DNA from: Candidatus Microthrix subdominans
GTDB taxonomy: Bacteria > Actinomycetota > Acidimicrobiia > Acidimicrobiales > Microtrichaceae
NCBI GenBank assembly: GCA_016719385.1
Contig: JADJZA010000006.1
Coordinates: forward strand, 248,001 to 312,000
Length of the DNA: 64,000 bases
Direction: 5' to 3'
This document shows, in pieces, positions 18,902 to 27,762 of this stretch. A model generated the notes under the pieces. It was not told the origin of the DNA. It worked only from the letters and a program-made list of their open reading frames with translations, and searched no databases. Each line of letters opens with the position of its first letter. Within the stretch, counting starts at the first letter, position 1. The translations under genes and the position numbers were made by a program.

Positions 18902-20764
18902 TCAACCGGGCTCGTGGGCTGTGGTGGCGCCGCCCCCGAGCGGTGCGGAACCCGGGGCACGAAACGCCAGGCCGTCGAAGCTGCCGCTGGTGCGCCAGCG
19001 GTCGATCAGCGCGAAGAAGGCCACCGGGCCGTCCGGGTAGCCGCTGGCGTTGAGGCGCTGCGCCGGAGTCGGTTCGGCGCCCTCGTTGTTGTAGTAGCCG
19101 GGGGTGCAGTCCGGGTTGCCGAGAAACCCCCGGGTGGAACTCTCGAACTGGGCCACCCAGGCTTGCTCGGCCTCGGCGGTGGCCTCCACCTCCAATGCGC
19201 CGATGGTGAGCGCGTGGGCGACGACCGCGGCGATCGACGTGGCGGCCTCGGTGAGGTTGTGGGTGACGTTGGAGATCAGGTTGGCGCCCTGGTTGAGCCC
19301 GACGATGAACAGGTTGGGGAACCCGGCAACATGGGTGCCGTGCAGGCTGCACATGCCGTCGACCCAGTGCTCGGACAGCGAGAGACCGTCTCGGCCGGTG
19401 GTCTCATAGGTGGCCGAATGGGCCAGGTGCACGTCGAACCCCGAGGCGAAGATGAGGCAGTCGAGCGGGTAGTGCTCGCCGGCGGCCCACATCCCGGCGG
19501 CGTCGATCGCCTCCACTCCCTGCCCGTCGGTGTCGACCAGGTGGGTGTTGGGCCGGTTGTAGGCCTGCAGGTACTCGTCGTGGAAGCAGGGCCGCTTGCA
19601 CAGCTGGCGATACCACGGCTTGAGTGCCTCGGCGGCGCTCTCGTCGGCGACGATCGTGTCCACCCGGGCCCGGATTTCGGTCATCTTTTCATCGTCGGAG
19701 TCCTCATAGGCGCGGGCGACCAACTCGGGGGTGAACGCCTCCCCGGTGGAGGTCATCTCGAGGACCACCCGGTCGCGGATGCGCTTGGCGATGTCGGTCC
19801 AGCCGTCCATCACCAGGTCCTCGTCGGTGAACCCGCCGGTCTGCAGGGTGGCGAAGTTGTCCAGCCAGCGCCGTTGCCAGCCCGCTTCCAGCGCATCGAA
19901 CTCGGCGGGGTCGGTCGGCCGGTTGTTGCGGACGTCGATCGAGGACGGCGTGCGCTGAAACACGAACAGTTCGCCCGAGTCCCGGGCCAGGTGCGGGATC
20001 GCCTGCACCGCCGTCGCTCCGGTGCCGATGATGCCCACCCGCTTGTCGGCCAGCCGGTCCATCGGCTCGCCCGACGGACTGCCACCGGTGTAGGGGTAGT
20101 CCCACCGGCTGGTGTGAAAGCAATGCCCTTCGAAGGTGTCGAGCCCGGGGATGCCCGGCAGCTTGGGGCGGTGCATCGGGCCGGTGCCCATCGCCACGAA
20201 GCGGGCCCGGATGGCGTCGCCGCGGTCGGTGCCGATCAGCCAGCGCGACGTCGCCTCGTCCCACTCGAGCGAGGTGACCTCGGTCGAGAACAAGGCCCGT
20301 TGGTACAGGCCGTAGTGGGTGGCGATGCGCTGGGCGTGGGCGAAGTTCTCGTGGCCCATCGTGTACTTCTGGGTGGGCATGTGCCCGGTCTCCTCGAGCA
20401 GCGGCAGGTAGACCATCGCCGCCGTGTCGCACATGGCGCCCGGGTAGCGGTTCCAGTACCAGGCGCCGCCGACGTCGCCGCCGCCTTCGATCAGTCGCAC
20501 GTCGGTGACGCCCGCCTCGGCCAGGCGGGCGCCGGTGGTCAGGCCGGCGAACCCGCCGCCGATGATCGCCACGGTTACCTCGTCGGTCACCGGGTCCCGC
20601 TCGACCCGCTCGGTGAAGGTGTCCTCGCGAAAGTGGGCGAAGCGGCCGGTCGGTTCGATGTATTGGTCCGAGCCGTCGCTGCGCAGGCGCTTGTCGCGTT
20701 CGGCCCGGTAGCGCGCCCGCAGTGCTGTGCGATCCGGCGGCTCGACGGCGTTGGTCGTGTTCAT
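18902..20764 (-). CDS. Flavin-containing monooxygenase, Baeyer-Villiger type
   Basis: This is a 620-residue FAD- and NADPH-dependent enzyme. It has a Rossmann motif for FAD (AIIGGGFAGL, about 66-75), a second one for NADPH (GIIGTGATAVQ), and between them FEGHCFHTSRWD. That fits the type I Baeyer-Villiger fingerprint FxGxxxHxxxW[P/D]. An early PGAMCDTAA block also fits. Such enzymes insert oxygen next to ketones in steroids or cyclic ketones. Substrate is unknown, but sterol-related genes occur elsewhere in the window. The start at ATG 20764 has a G-rich GGGGG stretch upstream. Confidence 0.85.
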   Translation of the reverse strand: MNTTNAVEPPDRTALRARYRAERDKRLRSDGSDQYIEPTGRFAHFREDTFTERVERDPVTDEVTVAIIGGGFAGLTTGARLAEAGVTDVRLIEGGGDVGGAWYWNRYPGAMCDTAAMVYLPLLEETGHMPTQKYTMGHENFAHAQRIATHYGLYQRALFSTEVTSLEWDEATSRWLIGTDRGDAIRARFVAMGTGPMHRPKLPGIPGLDTFEGHCFHTSRWDYPYTGGSPSGEPMDRLADKRVGIIGTGATAVQAIPHLARDSGELFVFQRTPSSIDVRNNRPTDPAEFDALEAGWQRRWLDNFATLQTGGFTDEDLVMDGWTDIAKRIRDRVVLEMTSTGEAFTPELVARAYEDSDDEKMTEIRARVDTIVADESAAEALKPWYRQLCKRPCFHDEYLQAYNRPNTHLVDTDGQGVEAIDAAGMWAAGEHYPLDCLIFASGFDVHLAHSATYETTGRDGLSLSEHWVDGMCSLHGTHVAGFPNLFIVGLNQGANLISNVTHNLTEAATSIAAVVAHALTIGALEVEATAEAEQAWVAQFESSTRGFLGNPDCTPGYYNNEGAEPTPAQRLNASGYPDGPVAFFALIDRWRTSGSFDGLAFRAPGSAPLGGGATTAHEPG

Positions 20765-20862
20765 CTGGCACCCCCTGGCGGCGACGATGGAACGTCGACC
20801 GCCCGATCGTAGGAACCAGCGCCCGGGTCGTCGACCCGCTACGTCGGGGGTACGGTCAACCG

Positions 20863-21462
20863 ATGGTCGCTCTCACCACCGCCGCGGACGGCGAGGAGTA
20901 CGTCGAGGTCACCTACGACGCAACCGATGCCGCCGACGCGGTGCTGGCATCGGTCAGCTTCGAGGACTGTGTCTTCGAGGGCCTGGCACTCGAGTCGACC
21001 CGGCTTGTGCACTGCTCCTTCGTCGATTGCGTGTTCAGGGACTGCGACCTGGGGGTGCTGCTGGCCGACGACTGCGTCTGGCGCGACGTCGCCTTCGAGC
21101 GATGCCGCATGCAGGGCGTTGACTGGCGTGCCCCGAAGGGAGCGGGATTGGGCAACCAGCTTCGCTTCGACGGGTGCTTCCTCCGCTACGGGGTGTTTAT
21201 GGCGGCGCACCTCCCCCGGGTGAAGTTTGCCAACAGCGACCTGCGGGAGACCGAGTTCAGCGATGCCGACCTGACCGGGGCGAGCTTTGCCGGCTGTGAC
21301 CTGTCGGGAGCACGCTTCCACAACGCACGGCTGACCGAGGCCGATTTTCGTGGTGCGCAGGGCTACGACCTCGACGTCACGACCAAGCTGATCAAGGGCG
21401 CAACGTTCTCGATGCCCGAGGCGGTTCGGCTGCTCAACGGGCTCGACATCACCGTCGAGTAG
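20863..21462 (+). CDS. Pentapeptide-repeat protein
   Basis: This is a 199-residue protein built of A(D/N)LxX-like repeats: VSFEDCVFEGLALESTRL, CSFVDCVFRDCDLG, and later LRETEFSDADLTGASFAGC and LSGARFHNARLTEADFRG. The central L/F positions predict a right-handed quadrilateral beta-helix. Some family members (MfpA, Qnr) protect DNA gyrase, but most have no known role and nothing here selects that function. Start ATG 20863, divergent from the monooxygenase gene. Confidence 0.85.
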   Translation: MVALTTAADGEEYVEVTYDATDAADAVLASVSFEDCVFEGLALESTRLVHCSFVDCVFRDCDLGVLLADDCVWRDVAFERCRMQGVDWRAPKGAGLGNQLRFDGCFLRYGVFMAAHLPRVKFANSDLRETEFSDADLTGASFAGCDLSGARFHNARLTEADFRGAQGYDLDVTTKLIKGATFSMPEAVRLLNGLDITVE

Positions 21463-21597
21463 CGGGCAGTGCTGGCAGACGTGACATGTGACAAGCGCTG
21501 CGTTTTATGTAAAAGCAGGGCGGGCACTGAACAATGTATGAAGAGGTCCGTGCCGACGGGCCGCATCGACGAGCGATTTGCTCGAAAGCGAGATGAC

Positions 21598-22665
21598 ATG
21601 ACTGCATCAACCGAGACCACAAATGCCTTGGAAGAGCGCCTCGATCGTTTGGAAGAGCGCCTTCCCGCGCTGCCGGCCAGCCTGGTCGCGTTGCAGCGCT
21701 CGCTGGTGTGCGCCACGGCGCGCACTGCGTACTCGGGTGTCGAGCTGTTCGTTGACGCCGCTCGTACGGTGCTGAAGACCGGGAGCGACGCCGCCACCAC
21801 CGCCAAGGGACAGACGGTCCGTGCGGTCGAGGACACCGTCGAGACCGCCAAGGACGCAGCCCGCACCGCATCCGGGCAGGTTCGCAGCGCGGCGGAGGAC
21901 ACCGTCGAGACCGCCACCGATGCCGCCCGCACGGTTGCTGGTCAGGCTCGGAGCGCCGCGGAGGACACCGTCGAGACCGCCACCGATGCCGCCCGCACGG
22001 TTGCTGGTCAGGCTCGGAGCGCCGCGGAGGACACCGTCGAGACCGCCACCGATGCCGCCCACACCGTCGCCGATCAGGCCCGGAGCGCCGCCGAGACCGC
22101 CACCGACGCCGCCCACACCGTCGCCGATCAGGCCCGGAGCGCCGCGGAGGACACCATCGAGACCGCCACCGACGCCGCCCACACCGTCGCCGACCAGACC
22201 CGTAGCGCTGTGAAGAGCGTGAGCGACGAAGCATCGACGCAGGCGAAGACCGTGGTCGGCCAGGCGCAACGTGCCGCCAAGGACACGAAGGCGACCGCCA
22301 AGACCGACGCCAAGACGGCCTCCGGCCAGGTGCGTGCCCAGGCCAAGCGCGTGGGTGACACGGCAGAGACCCAAGCCAAGACCGCGTCCGGTCAGACCAA
22401 GGCCCAGGCCAAGCGGGTGAAGGACACCGCAACGACCGAGGCCAAGAAGCTGCGCTCCGCCGCTTCAGACGCCGCCGACGATGCGTCCAAGACGACCACT
22501 GCGGCCGCCCAGGACGTCACCGATCGGGTCGAGGGCACCTCGCCCGACCGCGGGTACGAAACCTGGACCCGGGCCGAGCTGTACGAGCGGGCCCAGGAGC
22601 TCGACATCCAGGGCCGCGCCGGCATGAAGAAGCGCGACTTGATCGAAGCGCTGCGCAACCACTGA
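21598..22665 (+). CDS. LEA/apolipoprotein-like 22-residue-repeat protein with C-terminal Rho-N-like domain
   Basis: This is a 355-residue, Ala/Thr/Lys/Asp-rich protein with almost no hydrophobic core. From about residue 78 it consists of 22-residue units (EDTVETATDAARTVAGQARSA type) predicted to form long amphipathic helices, as in LEA and phasin-like proteins. From about 320 it ends in WTRAELYERAQELDIQGR then KKRDLIEALR, a Rho-N/SAP-like module seen in nucleic-acid-binding proteins. I infer a stress, granule or nucleoid-associated role without proof. ATG 21598 is chosen after GAAAGCGAG; the frame is open from 21469. The 135-bp leader has no other gene. Confidence 0.72.
   Translation: MTASTETTNALEERLDRLEERLPALPASLVALQRSLVCATARTAYSGVELFVDAARTVLKTGSDAATTAKGQTVRAVEDTVETAKDAARTASGQVRSAAEDTVETATDAARTVAGQARSAAEDTVETATDAARTVAGQARSAAEDTVETATDAAHTVADQARSAAETATDAAHTVADQARSAAEDTIETATDAAHTVADQTRSAVKSVSDEASTQAKTVVGQAQRAAKDTKATAKTDAKTASGQVRAQAKRVGDTAETQAKTASGQTKAQAKRVKDTATTEAKKLRSAASDAADDASKTTTAAAQDVTDRVEGTSPDRGYETWTRAELYERAQELDIQGRAGMKKRDLIEALRNH
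21829..22212 (+). repeat. 66-bp tandem repeat array
   Basis: Units begin at 21829, 21895, 21961, 22027, and again at about 22147 after a shortened copy that lacks 12 bp near 22087. Units at 21895 and 21961 are almost identical base for base. Each unit encodes 22 residues, six turns of helix, so expansions stay in frame. Copy number may differ between strains and can be misassembled. Confidence 0.88.
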
Positions 22666-22692
22666 TGTAACTCTGGTCGAGAGCACGAGAAC

Positions 22693-22728
22693 CGAACTGG
22701 CCGGCGTCATCGCACGCCGGCCAGTTCG
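22693..22728. terminator. Perfect 15-bp hairpin between convergent genes
   Basis: CGAACTGGCCGGCGT pairs perfectly with ACGCCGGCCAGTTCG across a 6-nt loop. It lies between the stop at 22665 (+) and the stop at 22740 (-), so it can serve both directions. No T-tract follows. Confidence 0.7.
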
Positions 22729-22739
22729 TCGTGGCTCGG

Positions 22740-23783
22740 TCAGCAGGACAGCTCGCGCTCCGGTGAGCCGAGGCCGGGGAACCCGGCGTACGCGGGCAGC
22801 GCCGGCTGGCCACCGAGGTGGCAGTACAGCACCTTGGATCCCGCCGGGATCTCACCCGAACGGATCATGCCGATCAGCCCGGCCATCGACTTTCCCTCGT
22901 ACACCGGGTCGGTCAGCATGGCCTCGGTGCGGGCGGCCAGGTGGATCGCCTCCACCGTCTGGGCATCGGGCACCCCGTAGGCAGGCCCCTCGTAGCCGGG
23001 TACGATCGTGATCTCATCGTCGCGGAGCGGCCGGCCCAGCTCGATCTTGTCGGCCGTGTTGGTGGCGATGCGGTGGACCTGCTCGGTGGTCTGGTCGAGT
23101 GTCGCCGAGGCGTCGATGCCGATCACCCGCCGACCTGGCCGGTCCGACAGGGCAAAGCCGGCGACCATGCCTGCGTGGCTGGATCCGGTGACCGTGCACA
23201 CGATGATCGTGTCGAAGAAGGTGTCGCGCTCGGCCTCCTGGGCCTCAACCTCGACCGCCCAGTTGGCGAAGCCCAGACCGCCCAGCGGGTGGTCGGAGGC
23301 GCCGGCGGGGATGGGGTACGGCGTGCCGCCCGCGTCGATCACCGACTGCAACGCCCGCTTCCAGCTGTCCCGGACGCCGATGTCGAAGCCGGCCGGATCG
23401 ATGCGCACGTCGCCGCCCATGATGCGGGTCAGCTGGATGTTGCCCACCTTGTCGTAGGCCATGTCGTTGTAGTCCACCCAACCCTCTTGGACGGTGACGG
23501 CCCCGAGGCCCAGGTGGCGGGCCACGCCCGTGACCGCCCGGGTGTGGTTGGACTGGATGCCGCCGATCGAGACCAGCGTGTCGCAGCCCTGCTCCAACGC
23601 GTCGGCGACCAGGTACTCCAGCTTTCGCACCTTGTTGCCGCCAAAGGCGATACCCGAGTTGCAGTCCTCCCGCTTGGCCCAGATCTCCACCTGGCCTCCG
23701 AGCGCTTCGCTCAGCCGCGGCAGGGGATGGATGGGCGAAGGTCCAAAGAGCAAGGAGGTGCGAGGAAAGTCGGCAAGCAACAT
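22740..23783 (-). CDS. acdS: 1-aminocyclopropane-1-carboxylate (ACC) deaminase
   Basis: This is a 347-residue PLP enzyme of fold type II that converts ACC to 2-oxobutyrate and ammonia. With the start at ATG 23783 the PLP lysine falls at Lys51 (FGGNKVRKLEYL), the same number as in characterised enzymes. Other matches are KREDCNSG, SIGGIQSNHTRAV, IPAGASDHPLGGLGF, DPVYEGKSM (Tyr-Glu pair used by true deaminases rather than D-cysteine desulfhydrases) and the late HLGGQPAL leucine. An ATG six codons upstream is possible. The gene is divergent from an ECF sigma gene. Confidence 0.92.
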   Translation of the reverse strand: MLLADFPRTSLLFGPSPIHPLPRLSEALGGQVEIWAKREDCNSGIAFGGNKVRKLEYLVADALEQGCDTLVSIGGIQSNHTRAVTGVARHLGLGAVTVQEGWVDYNDMAYDKVGNIQLTRIMGGDVRIDPAGFDIGVRDSWKRALQSVIDAGGTPYPIPAGASDHPLGGLGFANWAVEVEAQEAERDTFFDTIIVCTVTGSSHAGMVAGFALSDRPGRRVIGIDASATLDQTTEQVHRIATNTADKIELGRPLRDDEITIVPGYEGPAYGVPDAQTVEAIHLAARTEAMLTDPVYEGKSMAGLIGMIRSGEIPAGSKVLYCHLGGQPALPAYAGFPGLGSPERELSC

Positions 23784-23839
23784 GTAGCCAGTCAACCGCA
23801 CGGCGAGACATCGCCGCTCGTCGTCGTAGTGTTCACCCC

Positions 23840-24799
23840 ATGGAGACGGCGACGCTCGACTTGACCGCCGAGTTCGACCTGCGGCGGCGCGAACTCACCG
23901 GTTACTGCTACCGCATGCTGGGTTCGGGTGCGGAGGCCGAGGATGCGGTTCAGGAGACGATCCTGCGCGCCTGGAAGGCGGCCGACCGCTTCGAGGGCCG
24001 TTCCTCGGTGCGCACCTGGCTGTACCGGATCGCCTCCAACGTGTGCATCGACATGGGGCGTGCGCCCCAGCGGCGGGCCCGCCCGATGGACCTCGGTGGT
24101 CCGTCGACGCTGGCGACCGCCCAGCTGGTGCCGCTGCCCGAGTCGACGTTTGTGCAGCCGGTCGCCGACCGTCGGGTGATCGACGTCGACGGCGATCCCG
24201 CCGAGGTGGCCATCGCCCGAGACTCGATCCGGCTGGCATTCGTGGCCGCCCTCCAGCACCTGGCGCCCCGTCAACGGGCGGTGCTCATCCTGTGCGAGGT
24301 ACTCAAGTGGCAGGCGTCCGAGGTGGCCCCGCTGCTCGACACCAGCGTGGCCTCGGTCAACAGCGCTTTGCAGCGGGCGCGCGCGACGCTGACGAGCCTC
24401 GATATCGAGGCGCTCGACCCGACGCTCGATCCCGAGCACGAGGCGTTGCTCGGGCGCTACGTCGACGCCTTCGAGCGCTACGACATGGGCGCCCTTGCCG
24501 AGCTGTTGCGCCGGCGCGGTGATCTCCATGCCGCCCCACGACCTGTGGCTGAGGGGCGCCGACCAGGTCACCGGGTGGATGTCCGGCCCCGGGCACGGAT
24601 GCGCCGGGTCCAAGCCGATCCGTGTCGACGCCAACGGCATGGCGGCGTTCGGGAGCTACCGACCGGCCGGCGACGGCGGTTGGGGCCGTTTGCGCTGCAG
24701 GTGATCGACGTGGTCGACGGTGAGATTACCGGCCACCACAACTTCCTCTACCCGGAGCTGTTCGCCGACTTCGGCCTGCCGCCGTTTCTCACCGACTGA
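23840..24799 (+). CDS. ECF sigma factor with SnoaL-like C-terminal domain (C-terminal segment out of frame)
   Basis: This is a 319-residue product. Region 2 is LTGYCYRMLGSGAEAEDAVQ then WLYRIASNVCIDM; region 4 is LQHLAPRQRAVLILCEV and SVASVNSALQRAR. This is the SigG/ECF41-like architecture in which a SnoaL fold controls activity. Between about 24515 and 24686 the encoded residues become Arg-rich and unlike the family. The neighbouring frame instead encodes the expected VISMPPHDLWLRGADQVTGW and RVDANGMAAFGSYRPAGDG. The original frame returns at PFALQVIDVVDGEITGHHNF. Two compensating indels, the second probably one missing G in the GGGG run near 24684, would explain it. Confidence 0.82.
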   Translation: METATLDLTAEFDLRRRELTGYCYRMLGSGAEAEDAVQETILRAWKAADRFEGRSSVRTWLYRIASNVCIDMGRAPQRRARPMDLGGPSTLATAQLVPLPESTFVQPVADRRVIDVDGDPAEVAIARDSIRLAFVAALQHLAPRQRAVLILCEVLKWQASEVAPLLDTSVASVNSALQRARATLTSLDIEALDPTLDPEHEALLGRYVDAFERYDMGALAELLRRRGDLHAAPRPVAEGRRPGHRVDVRPRARMRRVQADPCRRQRHGGVRELPTGRRRRLGPFALQVIDVVDGEITGHHNFLYPELFADFGLPPFLTD

Positions 24800-24818
24800 C
24801 ACGTGGTCGCCGGTGCGA

Positions 24819-25997
24819 TCAGTCGCGCTGGTCGTCGACGAACAGGTTGGCGCCGGTCTCGGCGTCGAAGAGCACCACCCGGTCGGAGTCGACCACCATC
24901 TCCAGCTCCTCACCCTCGGCGGCCTTCGAGTTGGCATCGAGACGGGCCACCATCTCGGCCCGGTCCCCGGCCCCCAACGCGGGCTGATCGAGCTCCTCGG
25001 CCAGCTCCTCGAGCTCGTCGGACTGGGAGCCCTCGGTCTGAAAGTGGGCGTAGAGCTCCGAGCCCATCCACTCGACGACGTCGATCGTGGCCGAGAAGCG
25101 GAGGTGATCGTCGCGGTCCTCGACCAACGACGCGTCCTCGATGTGTTCCGGACGGATCCCGACGATGATGCGATCCGATGCGCCGTCGAGCGTCTCGCGC
25201 AGCGACTCGGGAACGGTGATCGTGCCGATCGGCAACTCGATCGTGCCGTCATCACCCCGCTCGCCGGCGAGAAAGTTCATCGACGGTGAACCGATAAACC
25301 CGGCGACGAACAGGTTGTCGGGCCGGTTGTACAGGGTGCGCGGCGAGTCGACCTGCTGGACGATGCCCCGCCGCAGCACCGCCACCCGGTCGCCGAGGGT
25401 CATCGCCTCGACCTGGTCGTGGGTGACGTACACCGTCGTCGTGCCCAGGCGCTGCTGGATACGGGAGATCTCGGTGCGCATCTGCACCCGCAGCTTGGCA
25501 TCCAGGTTGGACAGTGGCTCGTCCATCAGGAATGCCTGGGGCTCCCGGACGATCGCCCGGCCCATCGCCACCCGCTGACGCTGACCGCCCGACAGCGCCG
25601 CCGGCTTCCGGTCGAGCAGCTCGGTGAGCTCCAGGGATTCGGCGGCCTCCTCCACCCGACGGGTGATCTCGTCGGAGTCAACCTTGGCCAGCTCGAGGGG
25701 GAACCCCATGTTCCGCCGGACGGTCATGTGTGGGTAGATGGCATAGGACTGGAACACCATCGCCATGTCCCGGTCCTTGGGGTCGACGTCGTTGACCTCC
25801 TTGCCGTCCACCCGCAGCGTGCCCTCCGAGATGTCCTCGAGCCCGACGATCATGTTGAGCAGGGTCGACTTTCCACAACCGGACGGCCCGACGAGGATGA
25901 AGAACTCGCCGTCCTCGATCGTGAAGTTGGCCTTGTCGACGGCAACGGTGCCGTCGGCAAACCGCTTGGTGACGTTGTCGAGCTGGATCTCTCCCAC
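24819..25997 (-). CDS. Sugar ABC transporter ATP-binding protein (MsmK/UgpC type)
   Basis: This is a 392-residue ATPase: Walker A GPSGCGKST near residue 38, signature LSGGQRQRVAMGRA, Walker B AFLMDEPLSNLD, switch His in VYVTHDQ, and a C-terminal TOBE/OB regulatory region. CUT1-family ATPases of this type energise uptake of oligosaccharides or glycerol-phosphate. It is the last gene of a four-gene operon with the solute-binding protein and two permeases, 9 bp after the second permease. It ends 19 bp from the convergent sigma gene. Confidence 0.9.
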   Translation of the reverse strand: MGEIQLDNVTKRFADGTVAVDKANFTIEDGEFFILVGPSGCGKSTLLNMIVGLEDISEGTLRVDGKEVNDVDPKDRDMAMVFQSYAIYPHMTVRRNMGFPLELAKVDSDEITRRVEEAAESLELTELLDRKPAALSGGQRQRVAMGRAIVREPQAFLMDEPLSNLDAKLRVQMRTEISRIQQRLGTTTVYVTHDQVEAMTLGDRVAVLRRGIVQQVDSPRTLYNRPDNLFVAGFIGSPSMNFLAGERGDDGTIELPIGTITVPESLRETLDGASDRIIVGIRPEHIEDASLVEDRDDHLRFSATIDVVEWMGSELYAHFQTEGSQSDELEELAEELDQPALGAGDRAEMVARLDANSKAAEGEELEMVVDSDRVVLFDAETGANLFVDDQRD

Positions 25998-26006
25998 GTG
26001 GGGCTC

Positions 26007-26852
26007 CTATCCCTTGACGGCGCCGGAGGTCAGCCCGGACACGATGCGGCGCTGGAAGATCAGCACCATGATGATGATCGGGACGGTCACCACCACCGAG
26101 GCGGCGGCGATCGATCCCGTTGGTTGTTCAAACTGGCTGCTGCCGGTGAAGAAGGCGATCGCCGCCGGTACGGTCCGGGCCTTGTTGGTCGACGTGAGCG
26201 ATGTGGCGAAGAGGAAGTCGTTCCAGGCGAAGATGAACACGAGGATCGCCGAGGTGAACACGCCCGGAGCGGCCAGCGGTGCGACCACCTTGCGGAAGGC
26301 CTGAAACGGGGTGGCCCCGTCGACCCGGGCGGCCCGGTCGAGGTCCCAGGGGATCTCCCGGAAGAACGCCGACAGCGTCCAGATGGCCAAGGGCAACGTG
26401 AAGGTCATGTAGGGGATGATCAGGCCCGCCCAGGTGTCGAACAGGTGCAGCGTTCGCCACATGTTGAACAGCGGACCGATCACCGACACCGGGGGGAACA
26501 TGGCGATGGCGAGAGCGCCGGCCAGCACCAACTTGCGGCCCGGGAAGTCCAGCCGCACGATGGCATAGGCAGCGAACATCGCCAGCGTCACCGCCAGGAC
26601 GGTCGAGATCAACGCGATGCCGATCGAGTTGCGCAGCGCCGAGGGAAACTGGGAGTCCTCGAAGATGGCCCGGTAGTTCTCGAGCGTCGTTGAGCGGGGA
26701 AAGAATTTTCCATCGGTCAACTGGGAGCTCGGCTTCAGCGACAGCGAGACGATCCAGGCCACCGGGATAAGGGCGTAGAAGATCACCGCCGCCAGGCCGA
26801 CGGCCCAGAGCACCCGCTCCTTCGCCGTGCGCTCCTTCGTGTCGCTGGCCAT
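26007..26852 (-). CDS. Sugar ABC transporter permease, MalG-like
   Basis: This is a 281-residue membrane protein with six predicted helices and the inner-membrane-permease EAA loop (ELDRAARVDGATPFQAF type, here DLDRAARVDGATPFQAFRKV). MalG-like family members form half of the channel for a CUT1 importer. I chose ATG 26852 because AAGGAG lies 9 nt upstream; this leaves a 1-nt gap after the preceding permease. The open frame to 26891 would give a long overlap and lacks a ribosome site. Confidence 0.88.
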   Translation of the reverse strand: MASDTKERTAKERVLWAVGLAAVIFYALIPVAWIVSLSLKPSSQLTDGKFFPRSTTLENYRAIFEDSQFPSALRNSIGIALISTVLAVTLAMFAAYAIVRLDFPGRKLVLAGALAIAMFPPVSVIGPLFNMWRTLHLFDTWAGLIIPYMTFTLPLAIWTLSAFFREIPWDLDRAARVDGATPFQAFRKVVAPLAAPGVFTSAILVFIFAWNDFLFATSLTSTNKARTVPAAIAFFTGSSQFEQPTGSIAAASVVVTVPIIIMVLIFQRRIVSGLTSGAVKG

Positions 26853-26853
26853 G

Positions 26854-27762
26854 TCAGAGGTCTCCTTGCTGCTGATCGAGGTTGGCGCCAAAGCCCTTGA
26901 CGAACAGGGCGGCGATGAGCAGCACGGCGATGAACACCAGCACCGACACCGCCGACCCCAGGCCGAGGTTGAGGCGGGTGATCAGCGTCTTGTAGCCGGT
27001 GATCGACACGGTTTCGGTGCCCTCGGCGCCGCGGGTCTGCACGTACACCGAGTCGAACACCCGGAAGGCGTCCAGCGTGCGGAACAGCAGCGCCACCAGG
27101 ATGGCCGGCTTCATCAGCGGCAGGGTCACCCGGGTGAACCGCTGGAATGCCGATGCTCCGTCCACCCGTGCGGCCTGTAACAGGTCGTTGGGTACCAGCG
27201 TCAGCCCGGCGAGGAGTAGCAGGGCCATAAACGGCGTGGTCTTCCAGATCTCGGTGAGGATGATGACGAAGAACGACGACCATCGTGCACCGAACCACGC
27301 CGTGTCGGTGCCGAGCAGCCCGTTGACGAACCCGGTGGTCGGGTCGAAGGCGAACTTCCAGGCCAGCGCAGCGACGACGGTGATGATGCCGTAGGGGATC
27401 AGGGTCGATGCCCGCACCAGGCCGCGCCCGAAGATGGCGCGGTGCATCACCCAGGCCAGGGTGAAGCCGAGCACCAGCTCGATGATGACCGAGAAGACGG
27501 TGATGATCACCGTGCTCAGCACCGAGTCCCACCACTGCGAGGCCGACAGCACCGAGGCGTAGTTGGCCAGGCCGATGAACTCGCGGTCGTCGGGAAAGCG
27601 CAGGTCGTAGCGCTGCAGGCTGAGCCAGACCGCGTAGGCGATCGGGTAGGCGGTGACCACCAACATGACGGTGACCGCCGGAGCGCACAGCATCCACCCC
27701 AGGCGGCGTTCGGCGTTGGCCCGGGCGCTGCGGCCCTCGTGTGCCGTCTCGGTTGAACTCAC
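26854..27762 (-). CDS. Sugar ABC transporter permease, MalF-like
   Basis: This is a 302-residue partner permease with six helices and the EAA-type loop LLQAARVDGASAFQRFTRV. The GTG start at 27762 overlaps the solute-binding-protein stop as GTGA, implying coupling. It pairs with the permease at 26007 to form the membrane channel. Confidence 0.88.
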   Translation of the reverse strand: MSSTETAHEGRSARANAERRLGWMLCAPAVTVMLVVTAYPIAYAVWLSLQRYDLRFPDDREFIGLANYASVLSASQWWDSVLSTVIITVFSVIIELVLGFTLAWVMHRAIFGRGLVRASTLIPYGIITVVAALAWKFAFDPTTGFVNGLLGTDTAWFGARWSSFFVIILTEIWKTTPFMALLLLAGLTLVPNDLLQAARVDGASAFQRFTRVTLPLMKPAILVALLFRTLDAFRVFDSVYVQTRGAEGTETVSITGYKTLITRLNLGLGSAVSVLVFIAVLLIAALFVKGFGANLDQQQGDL

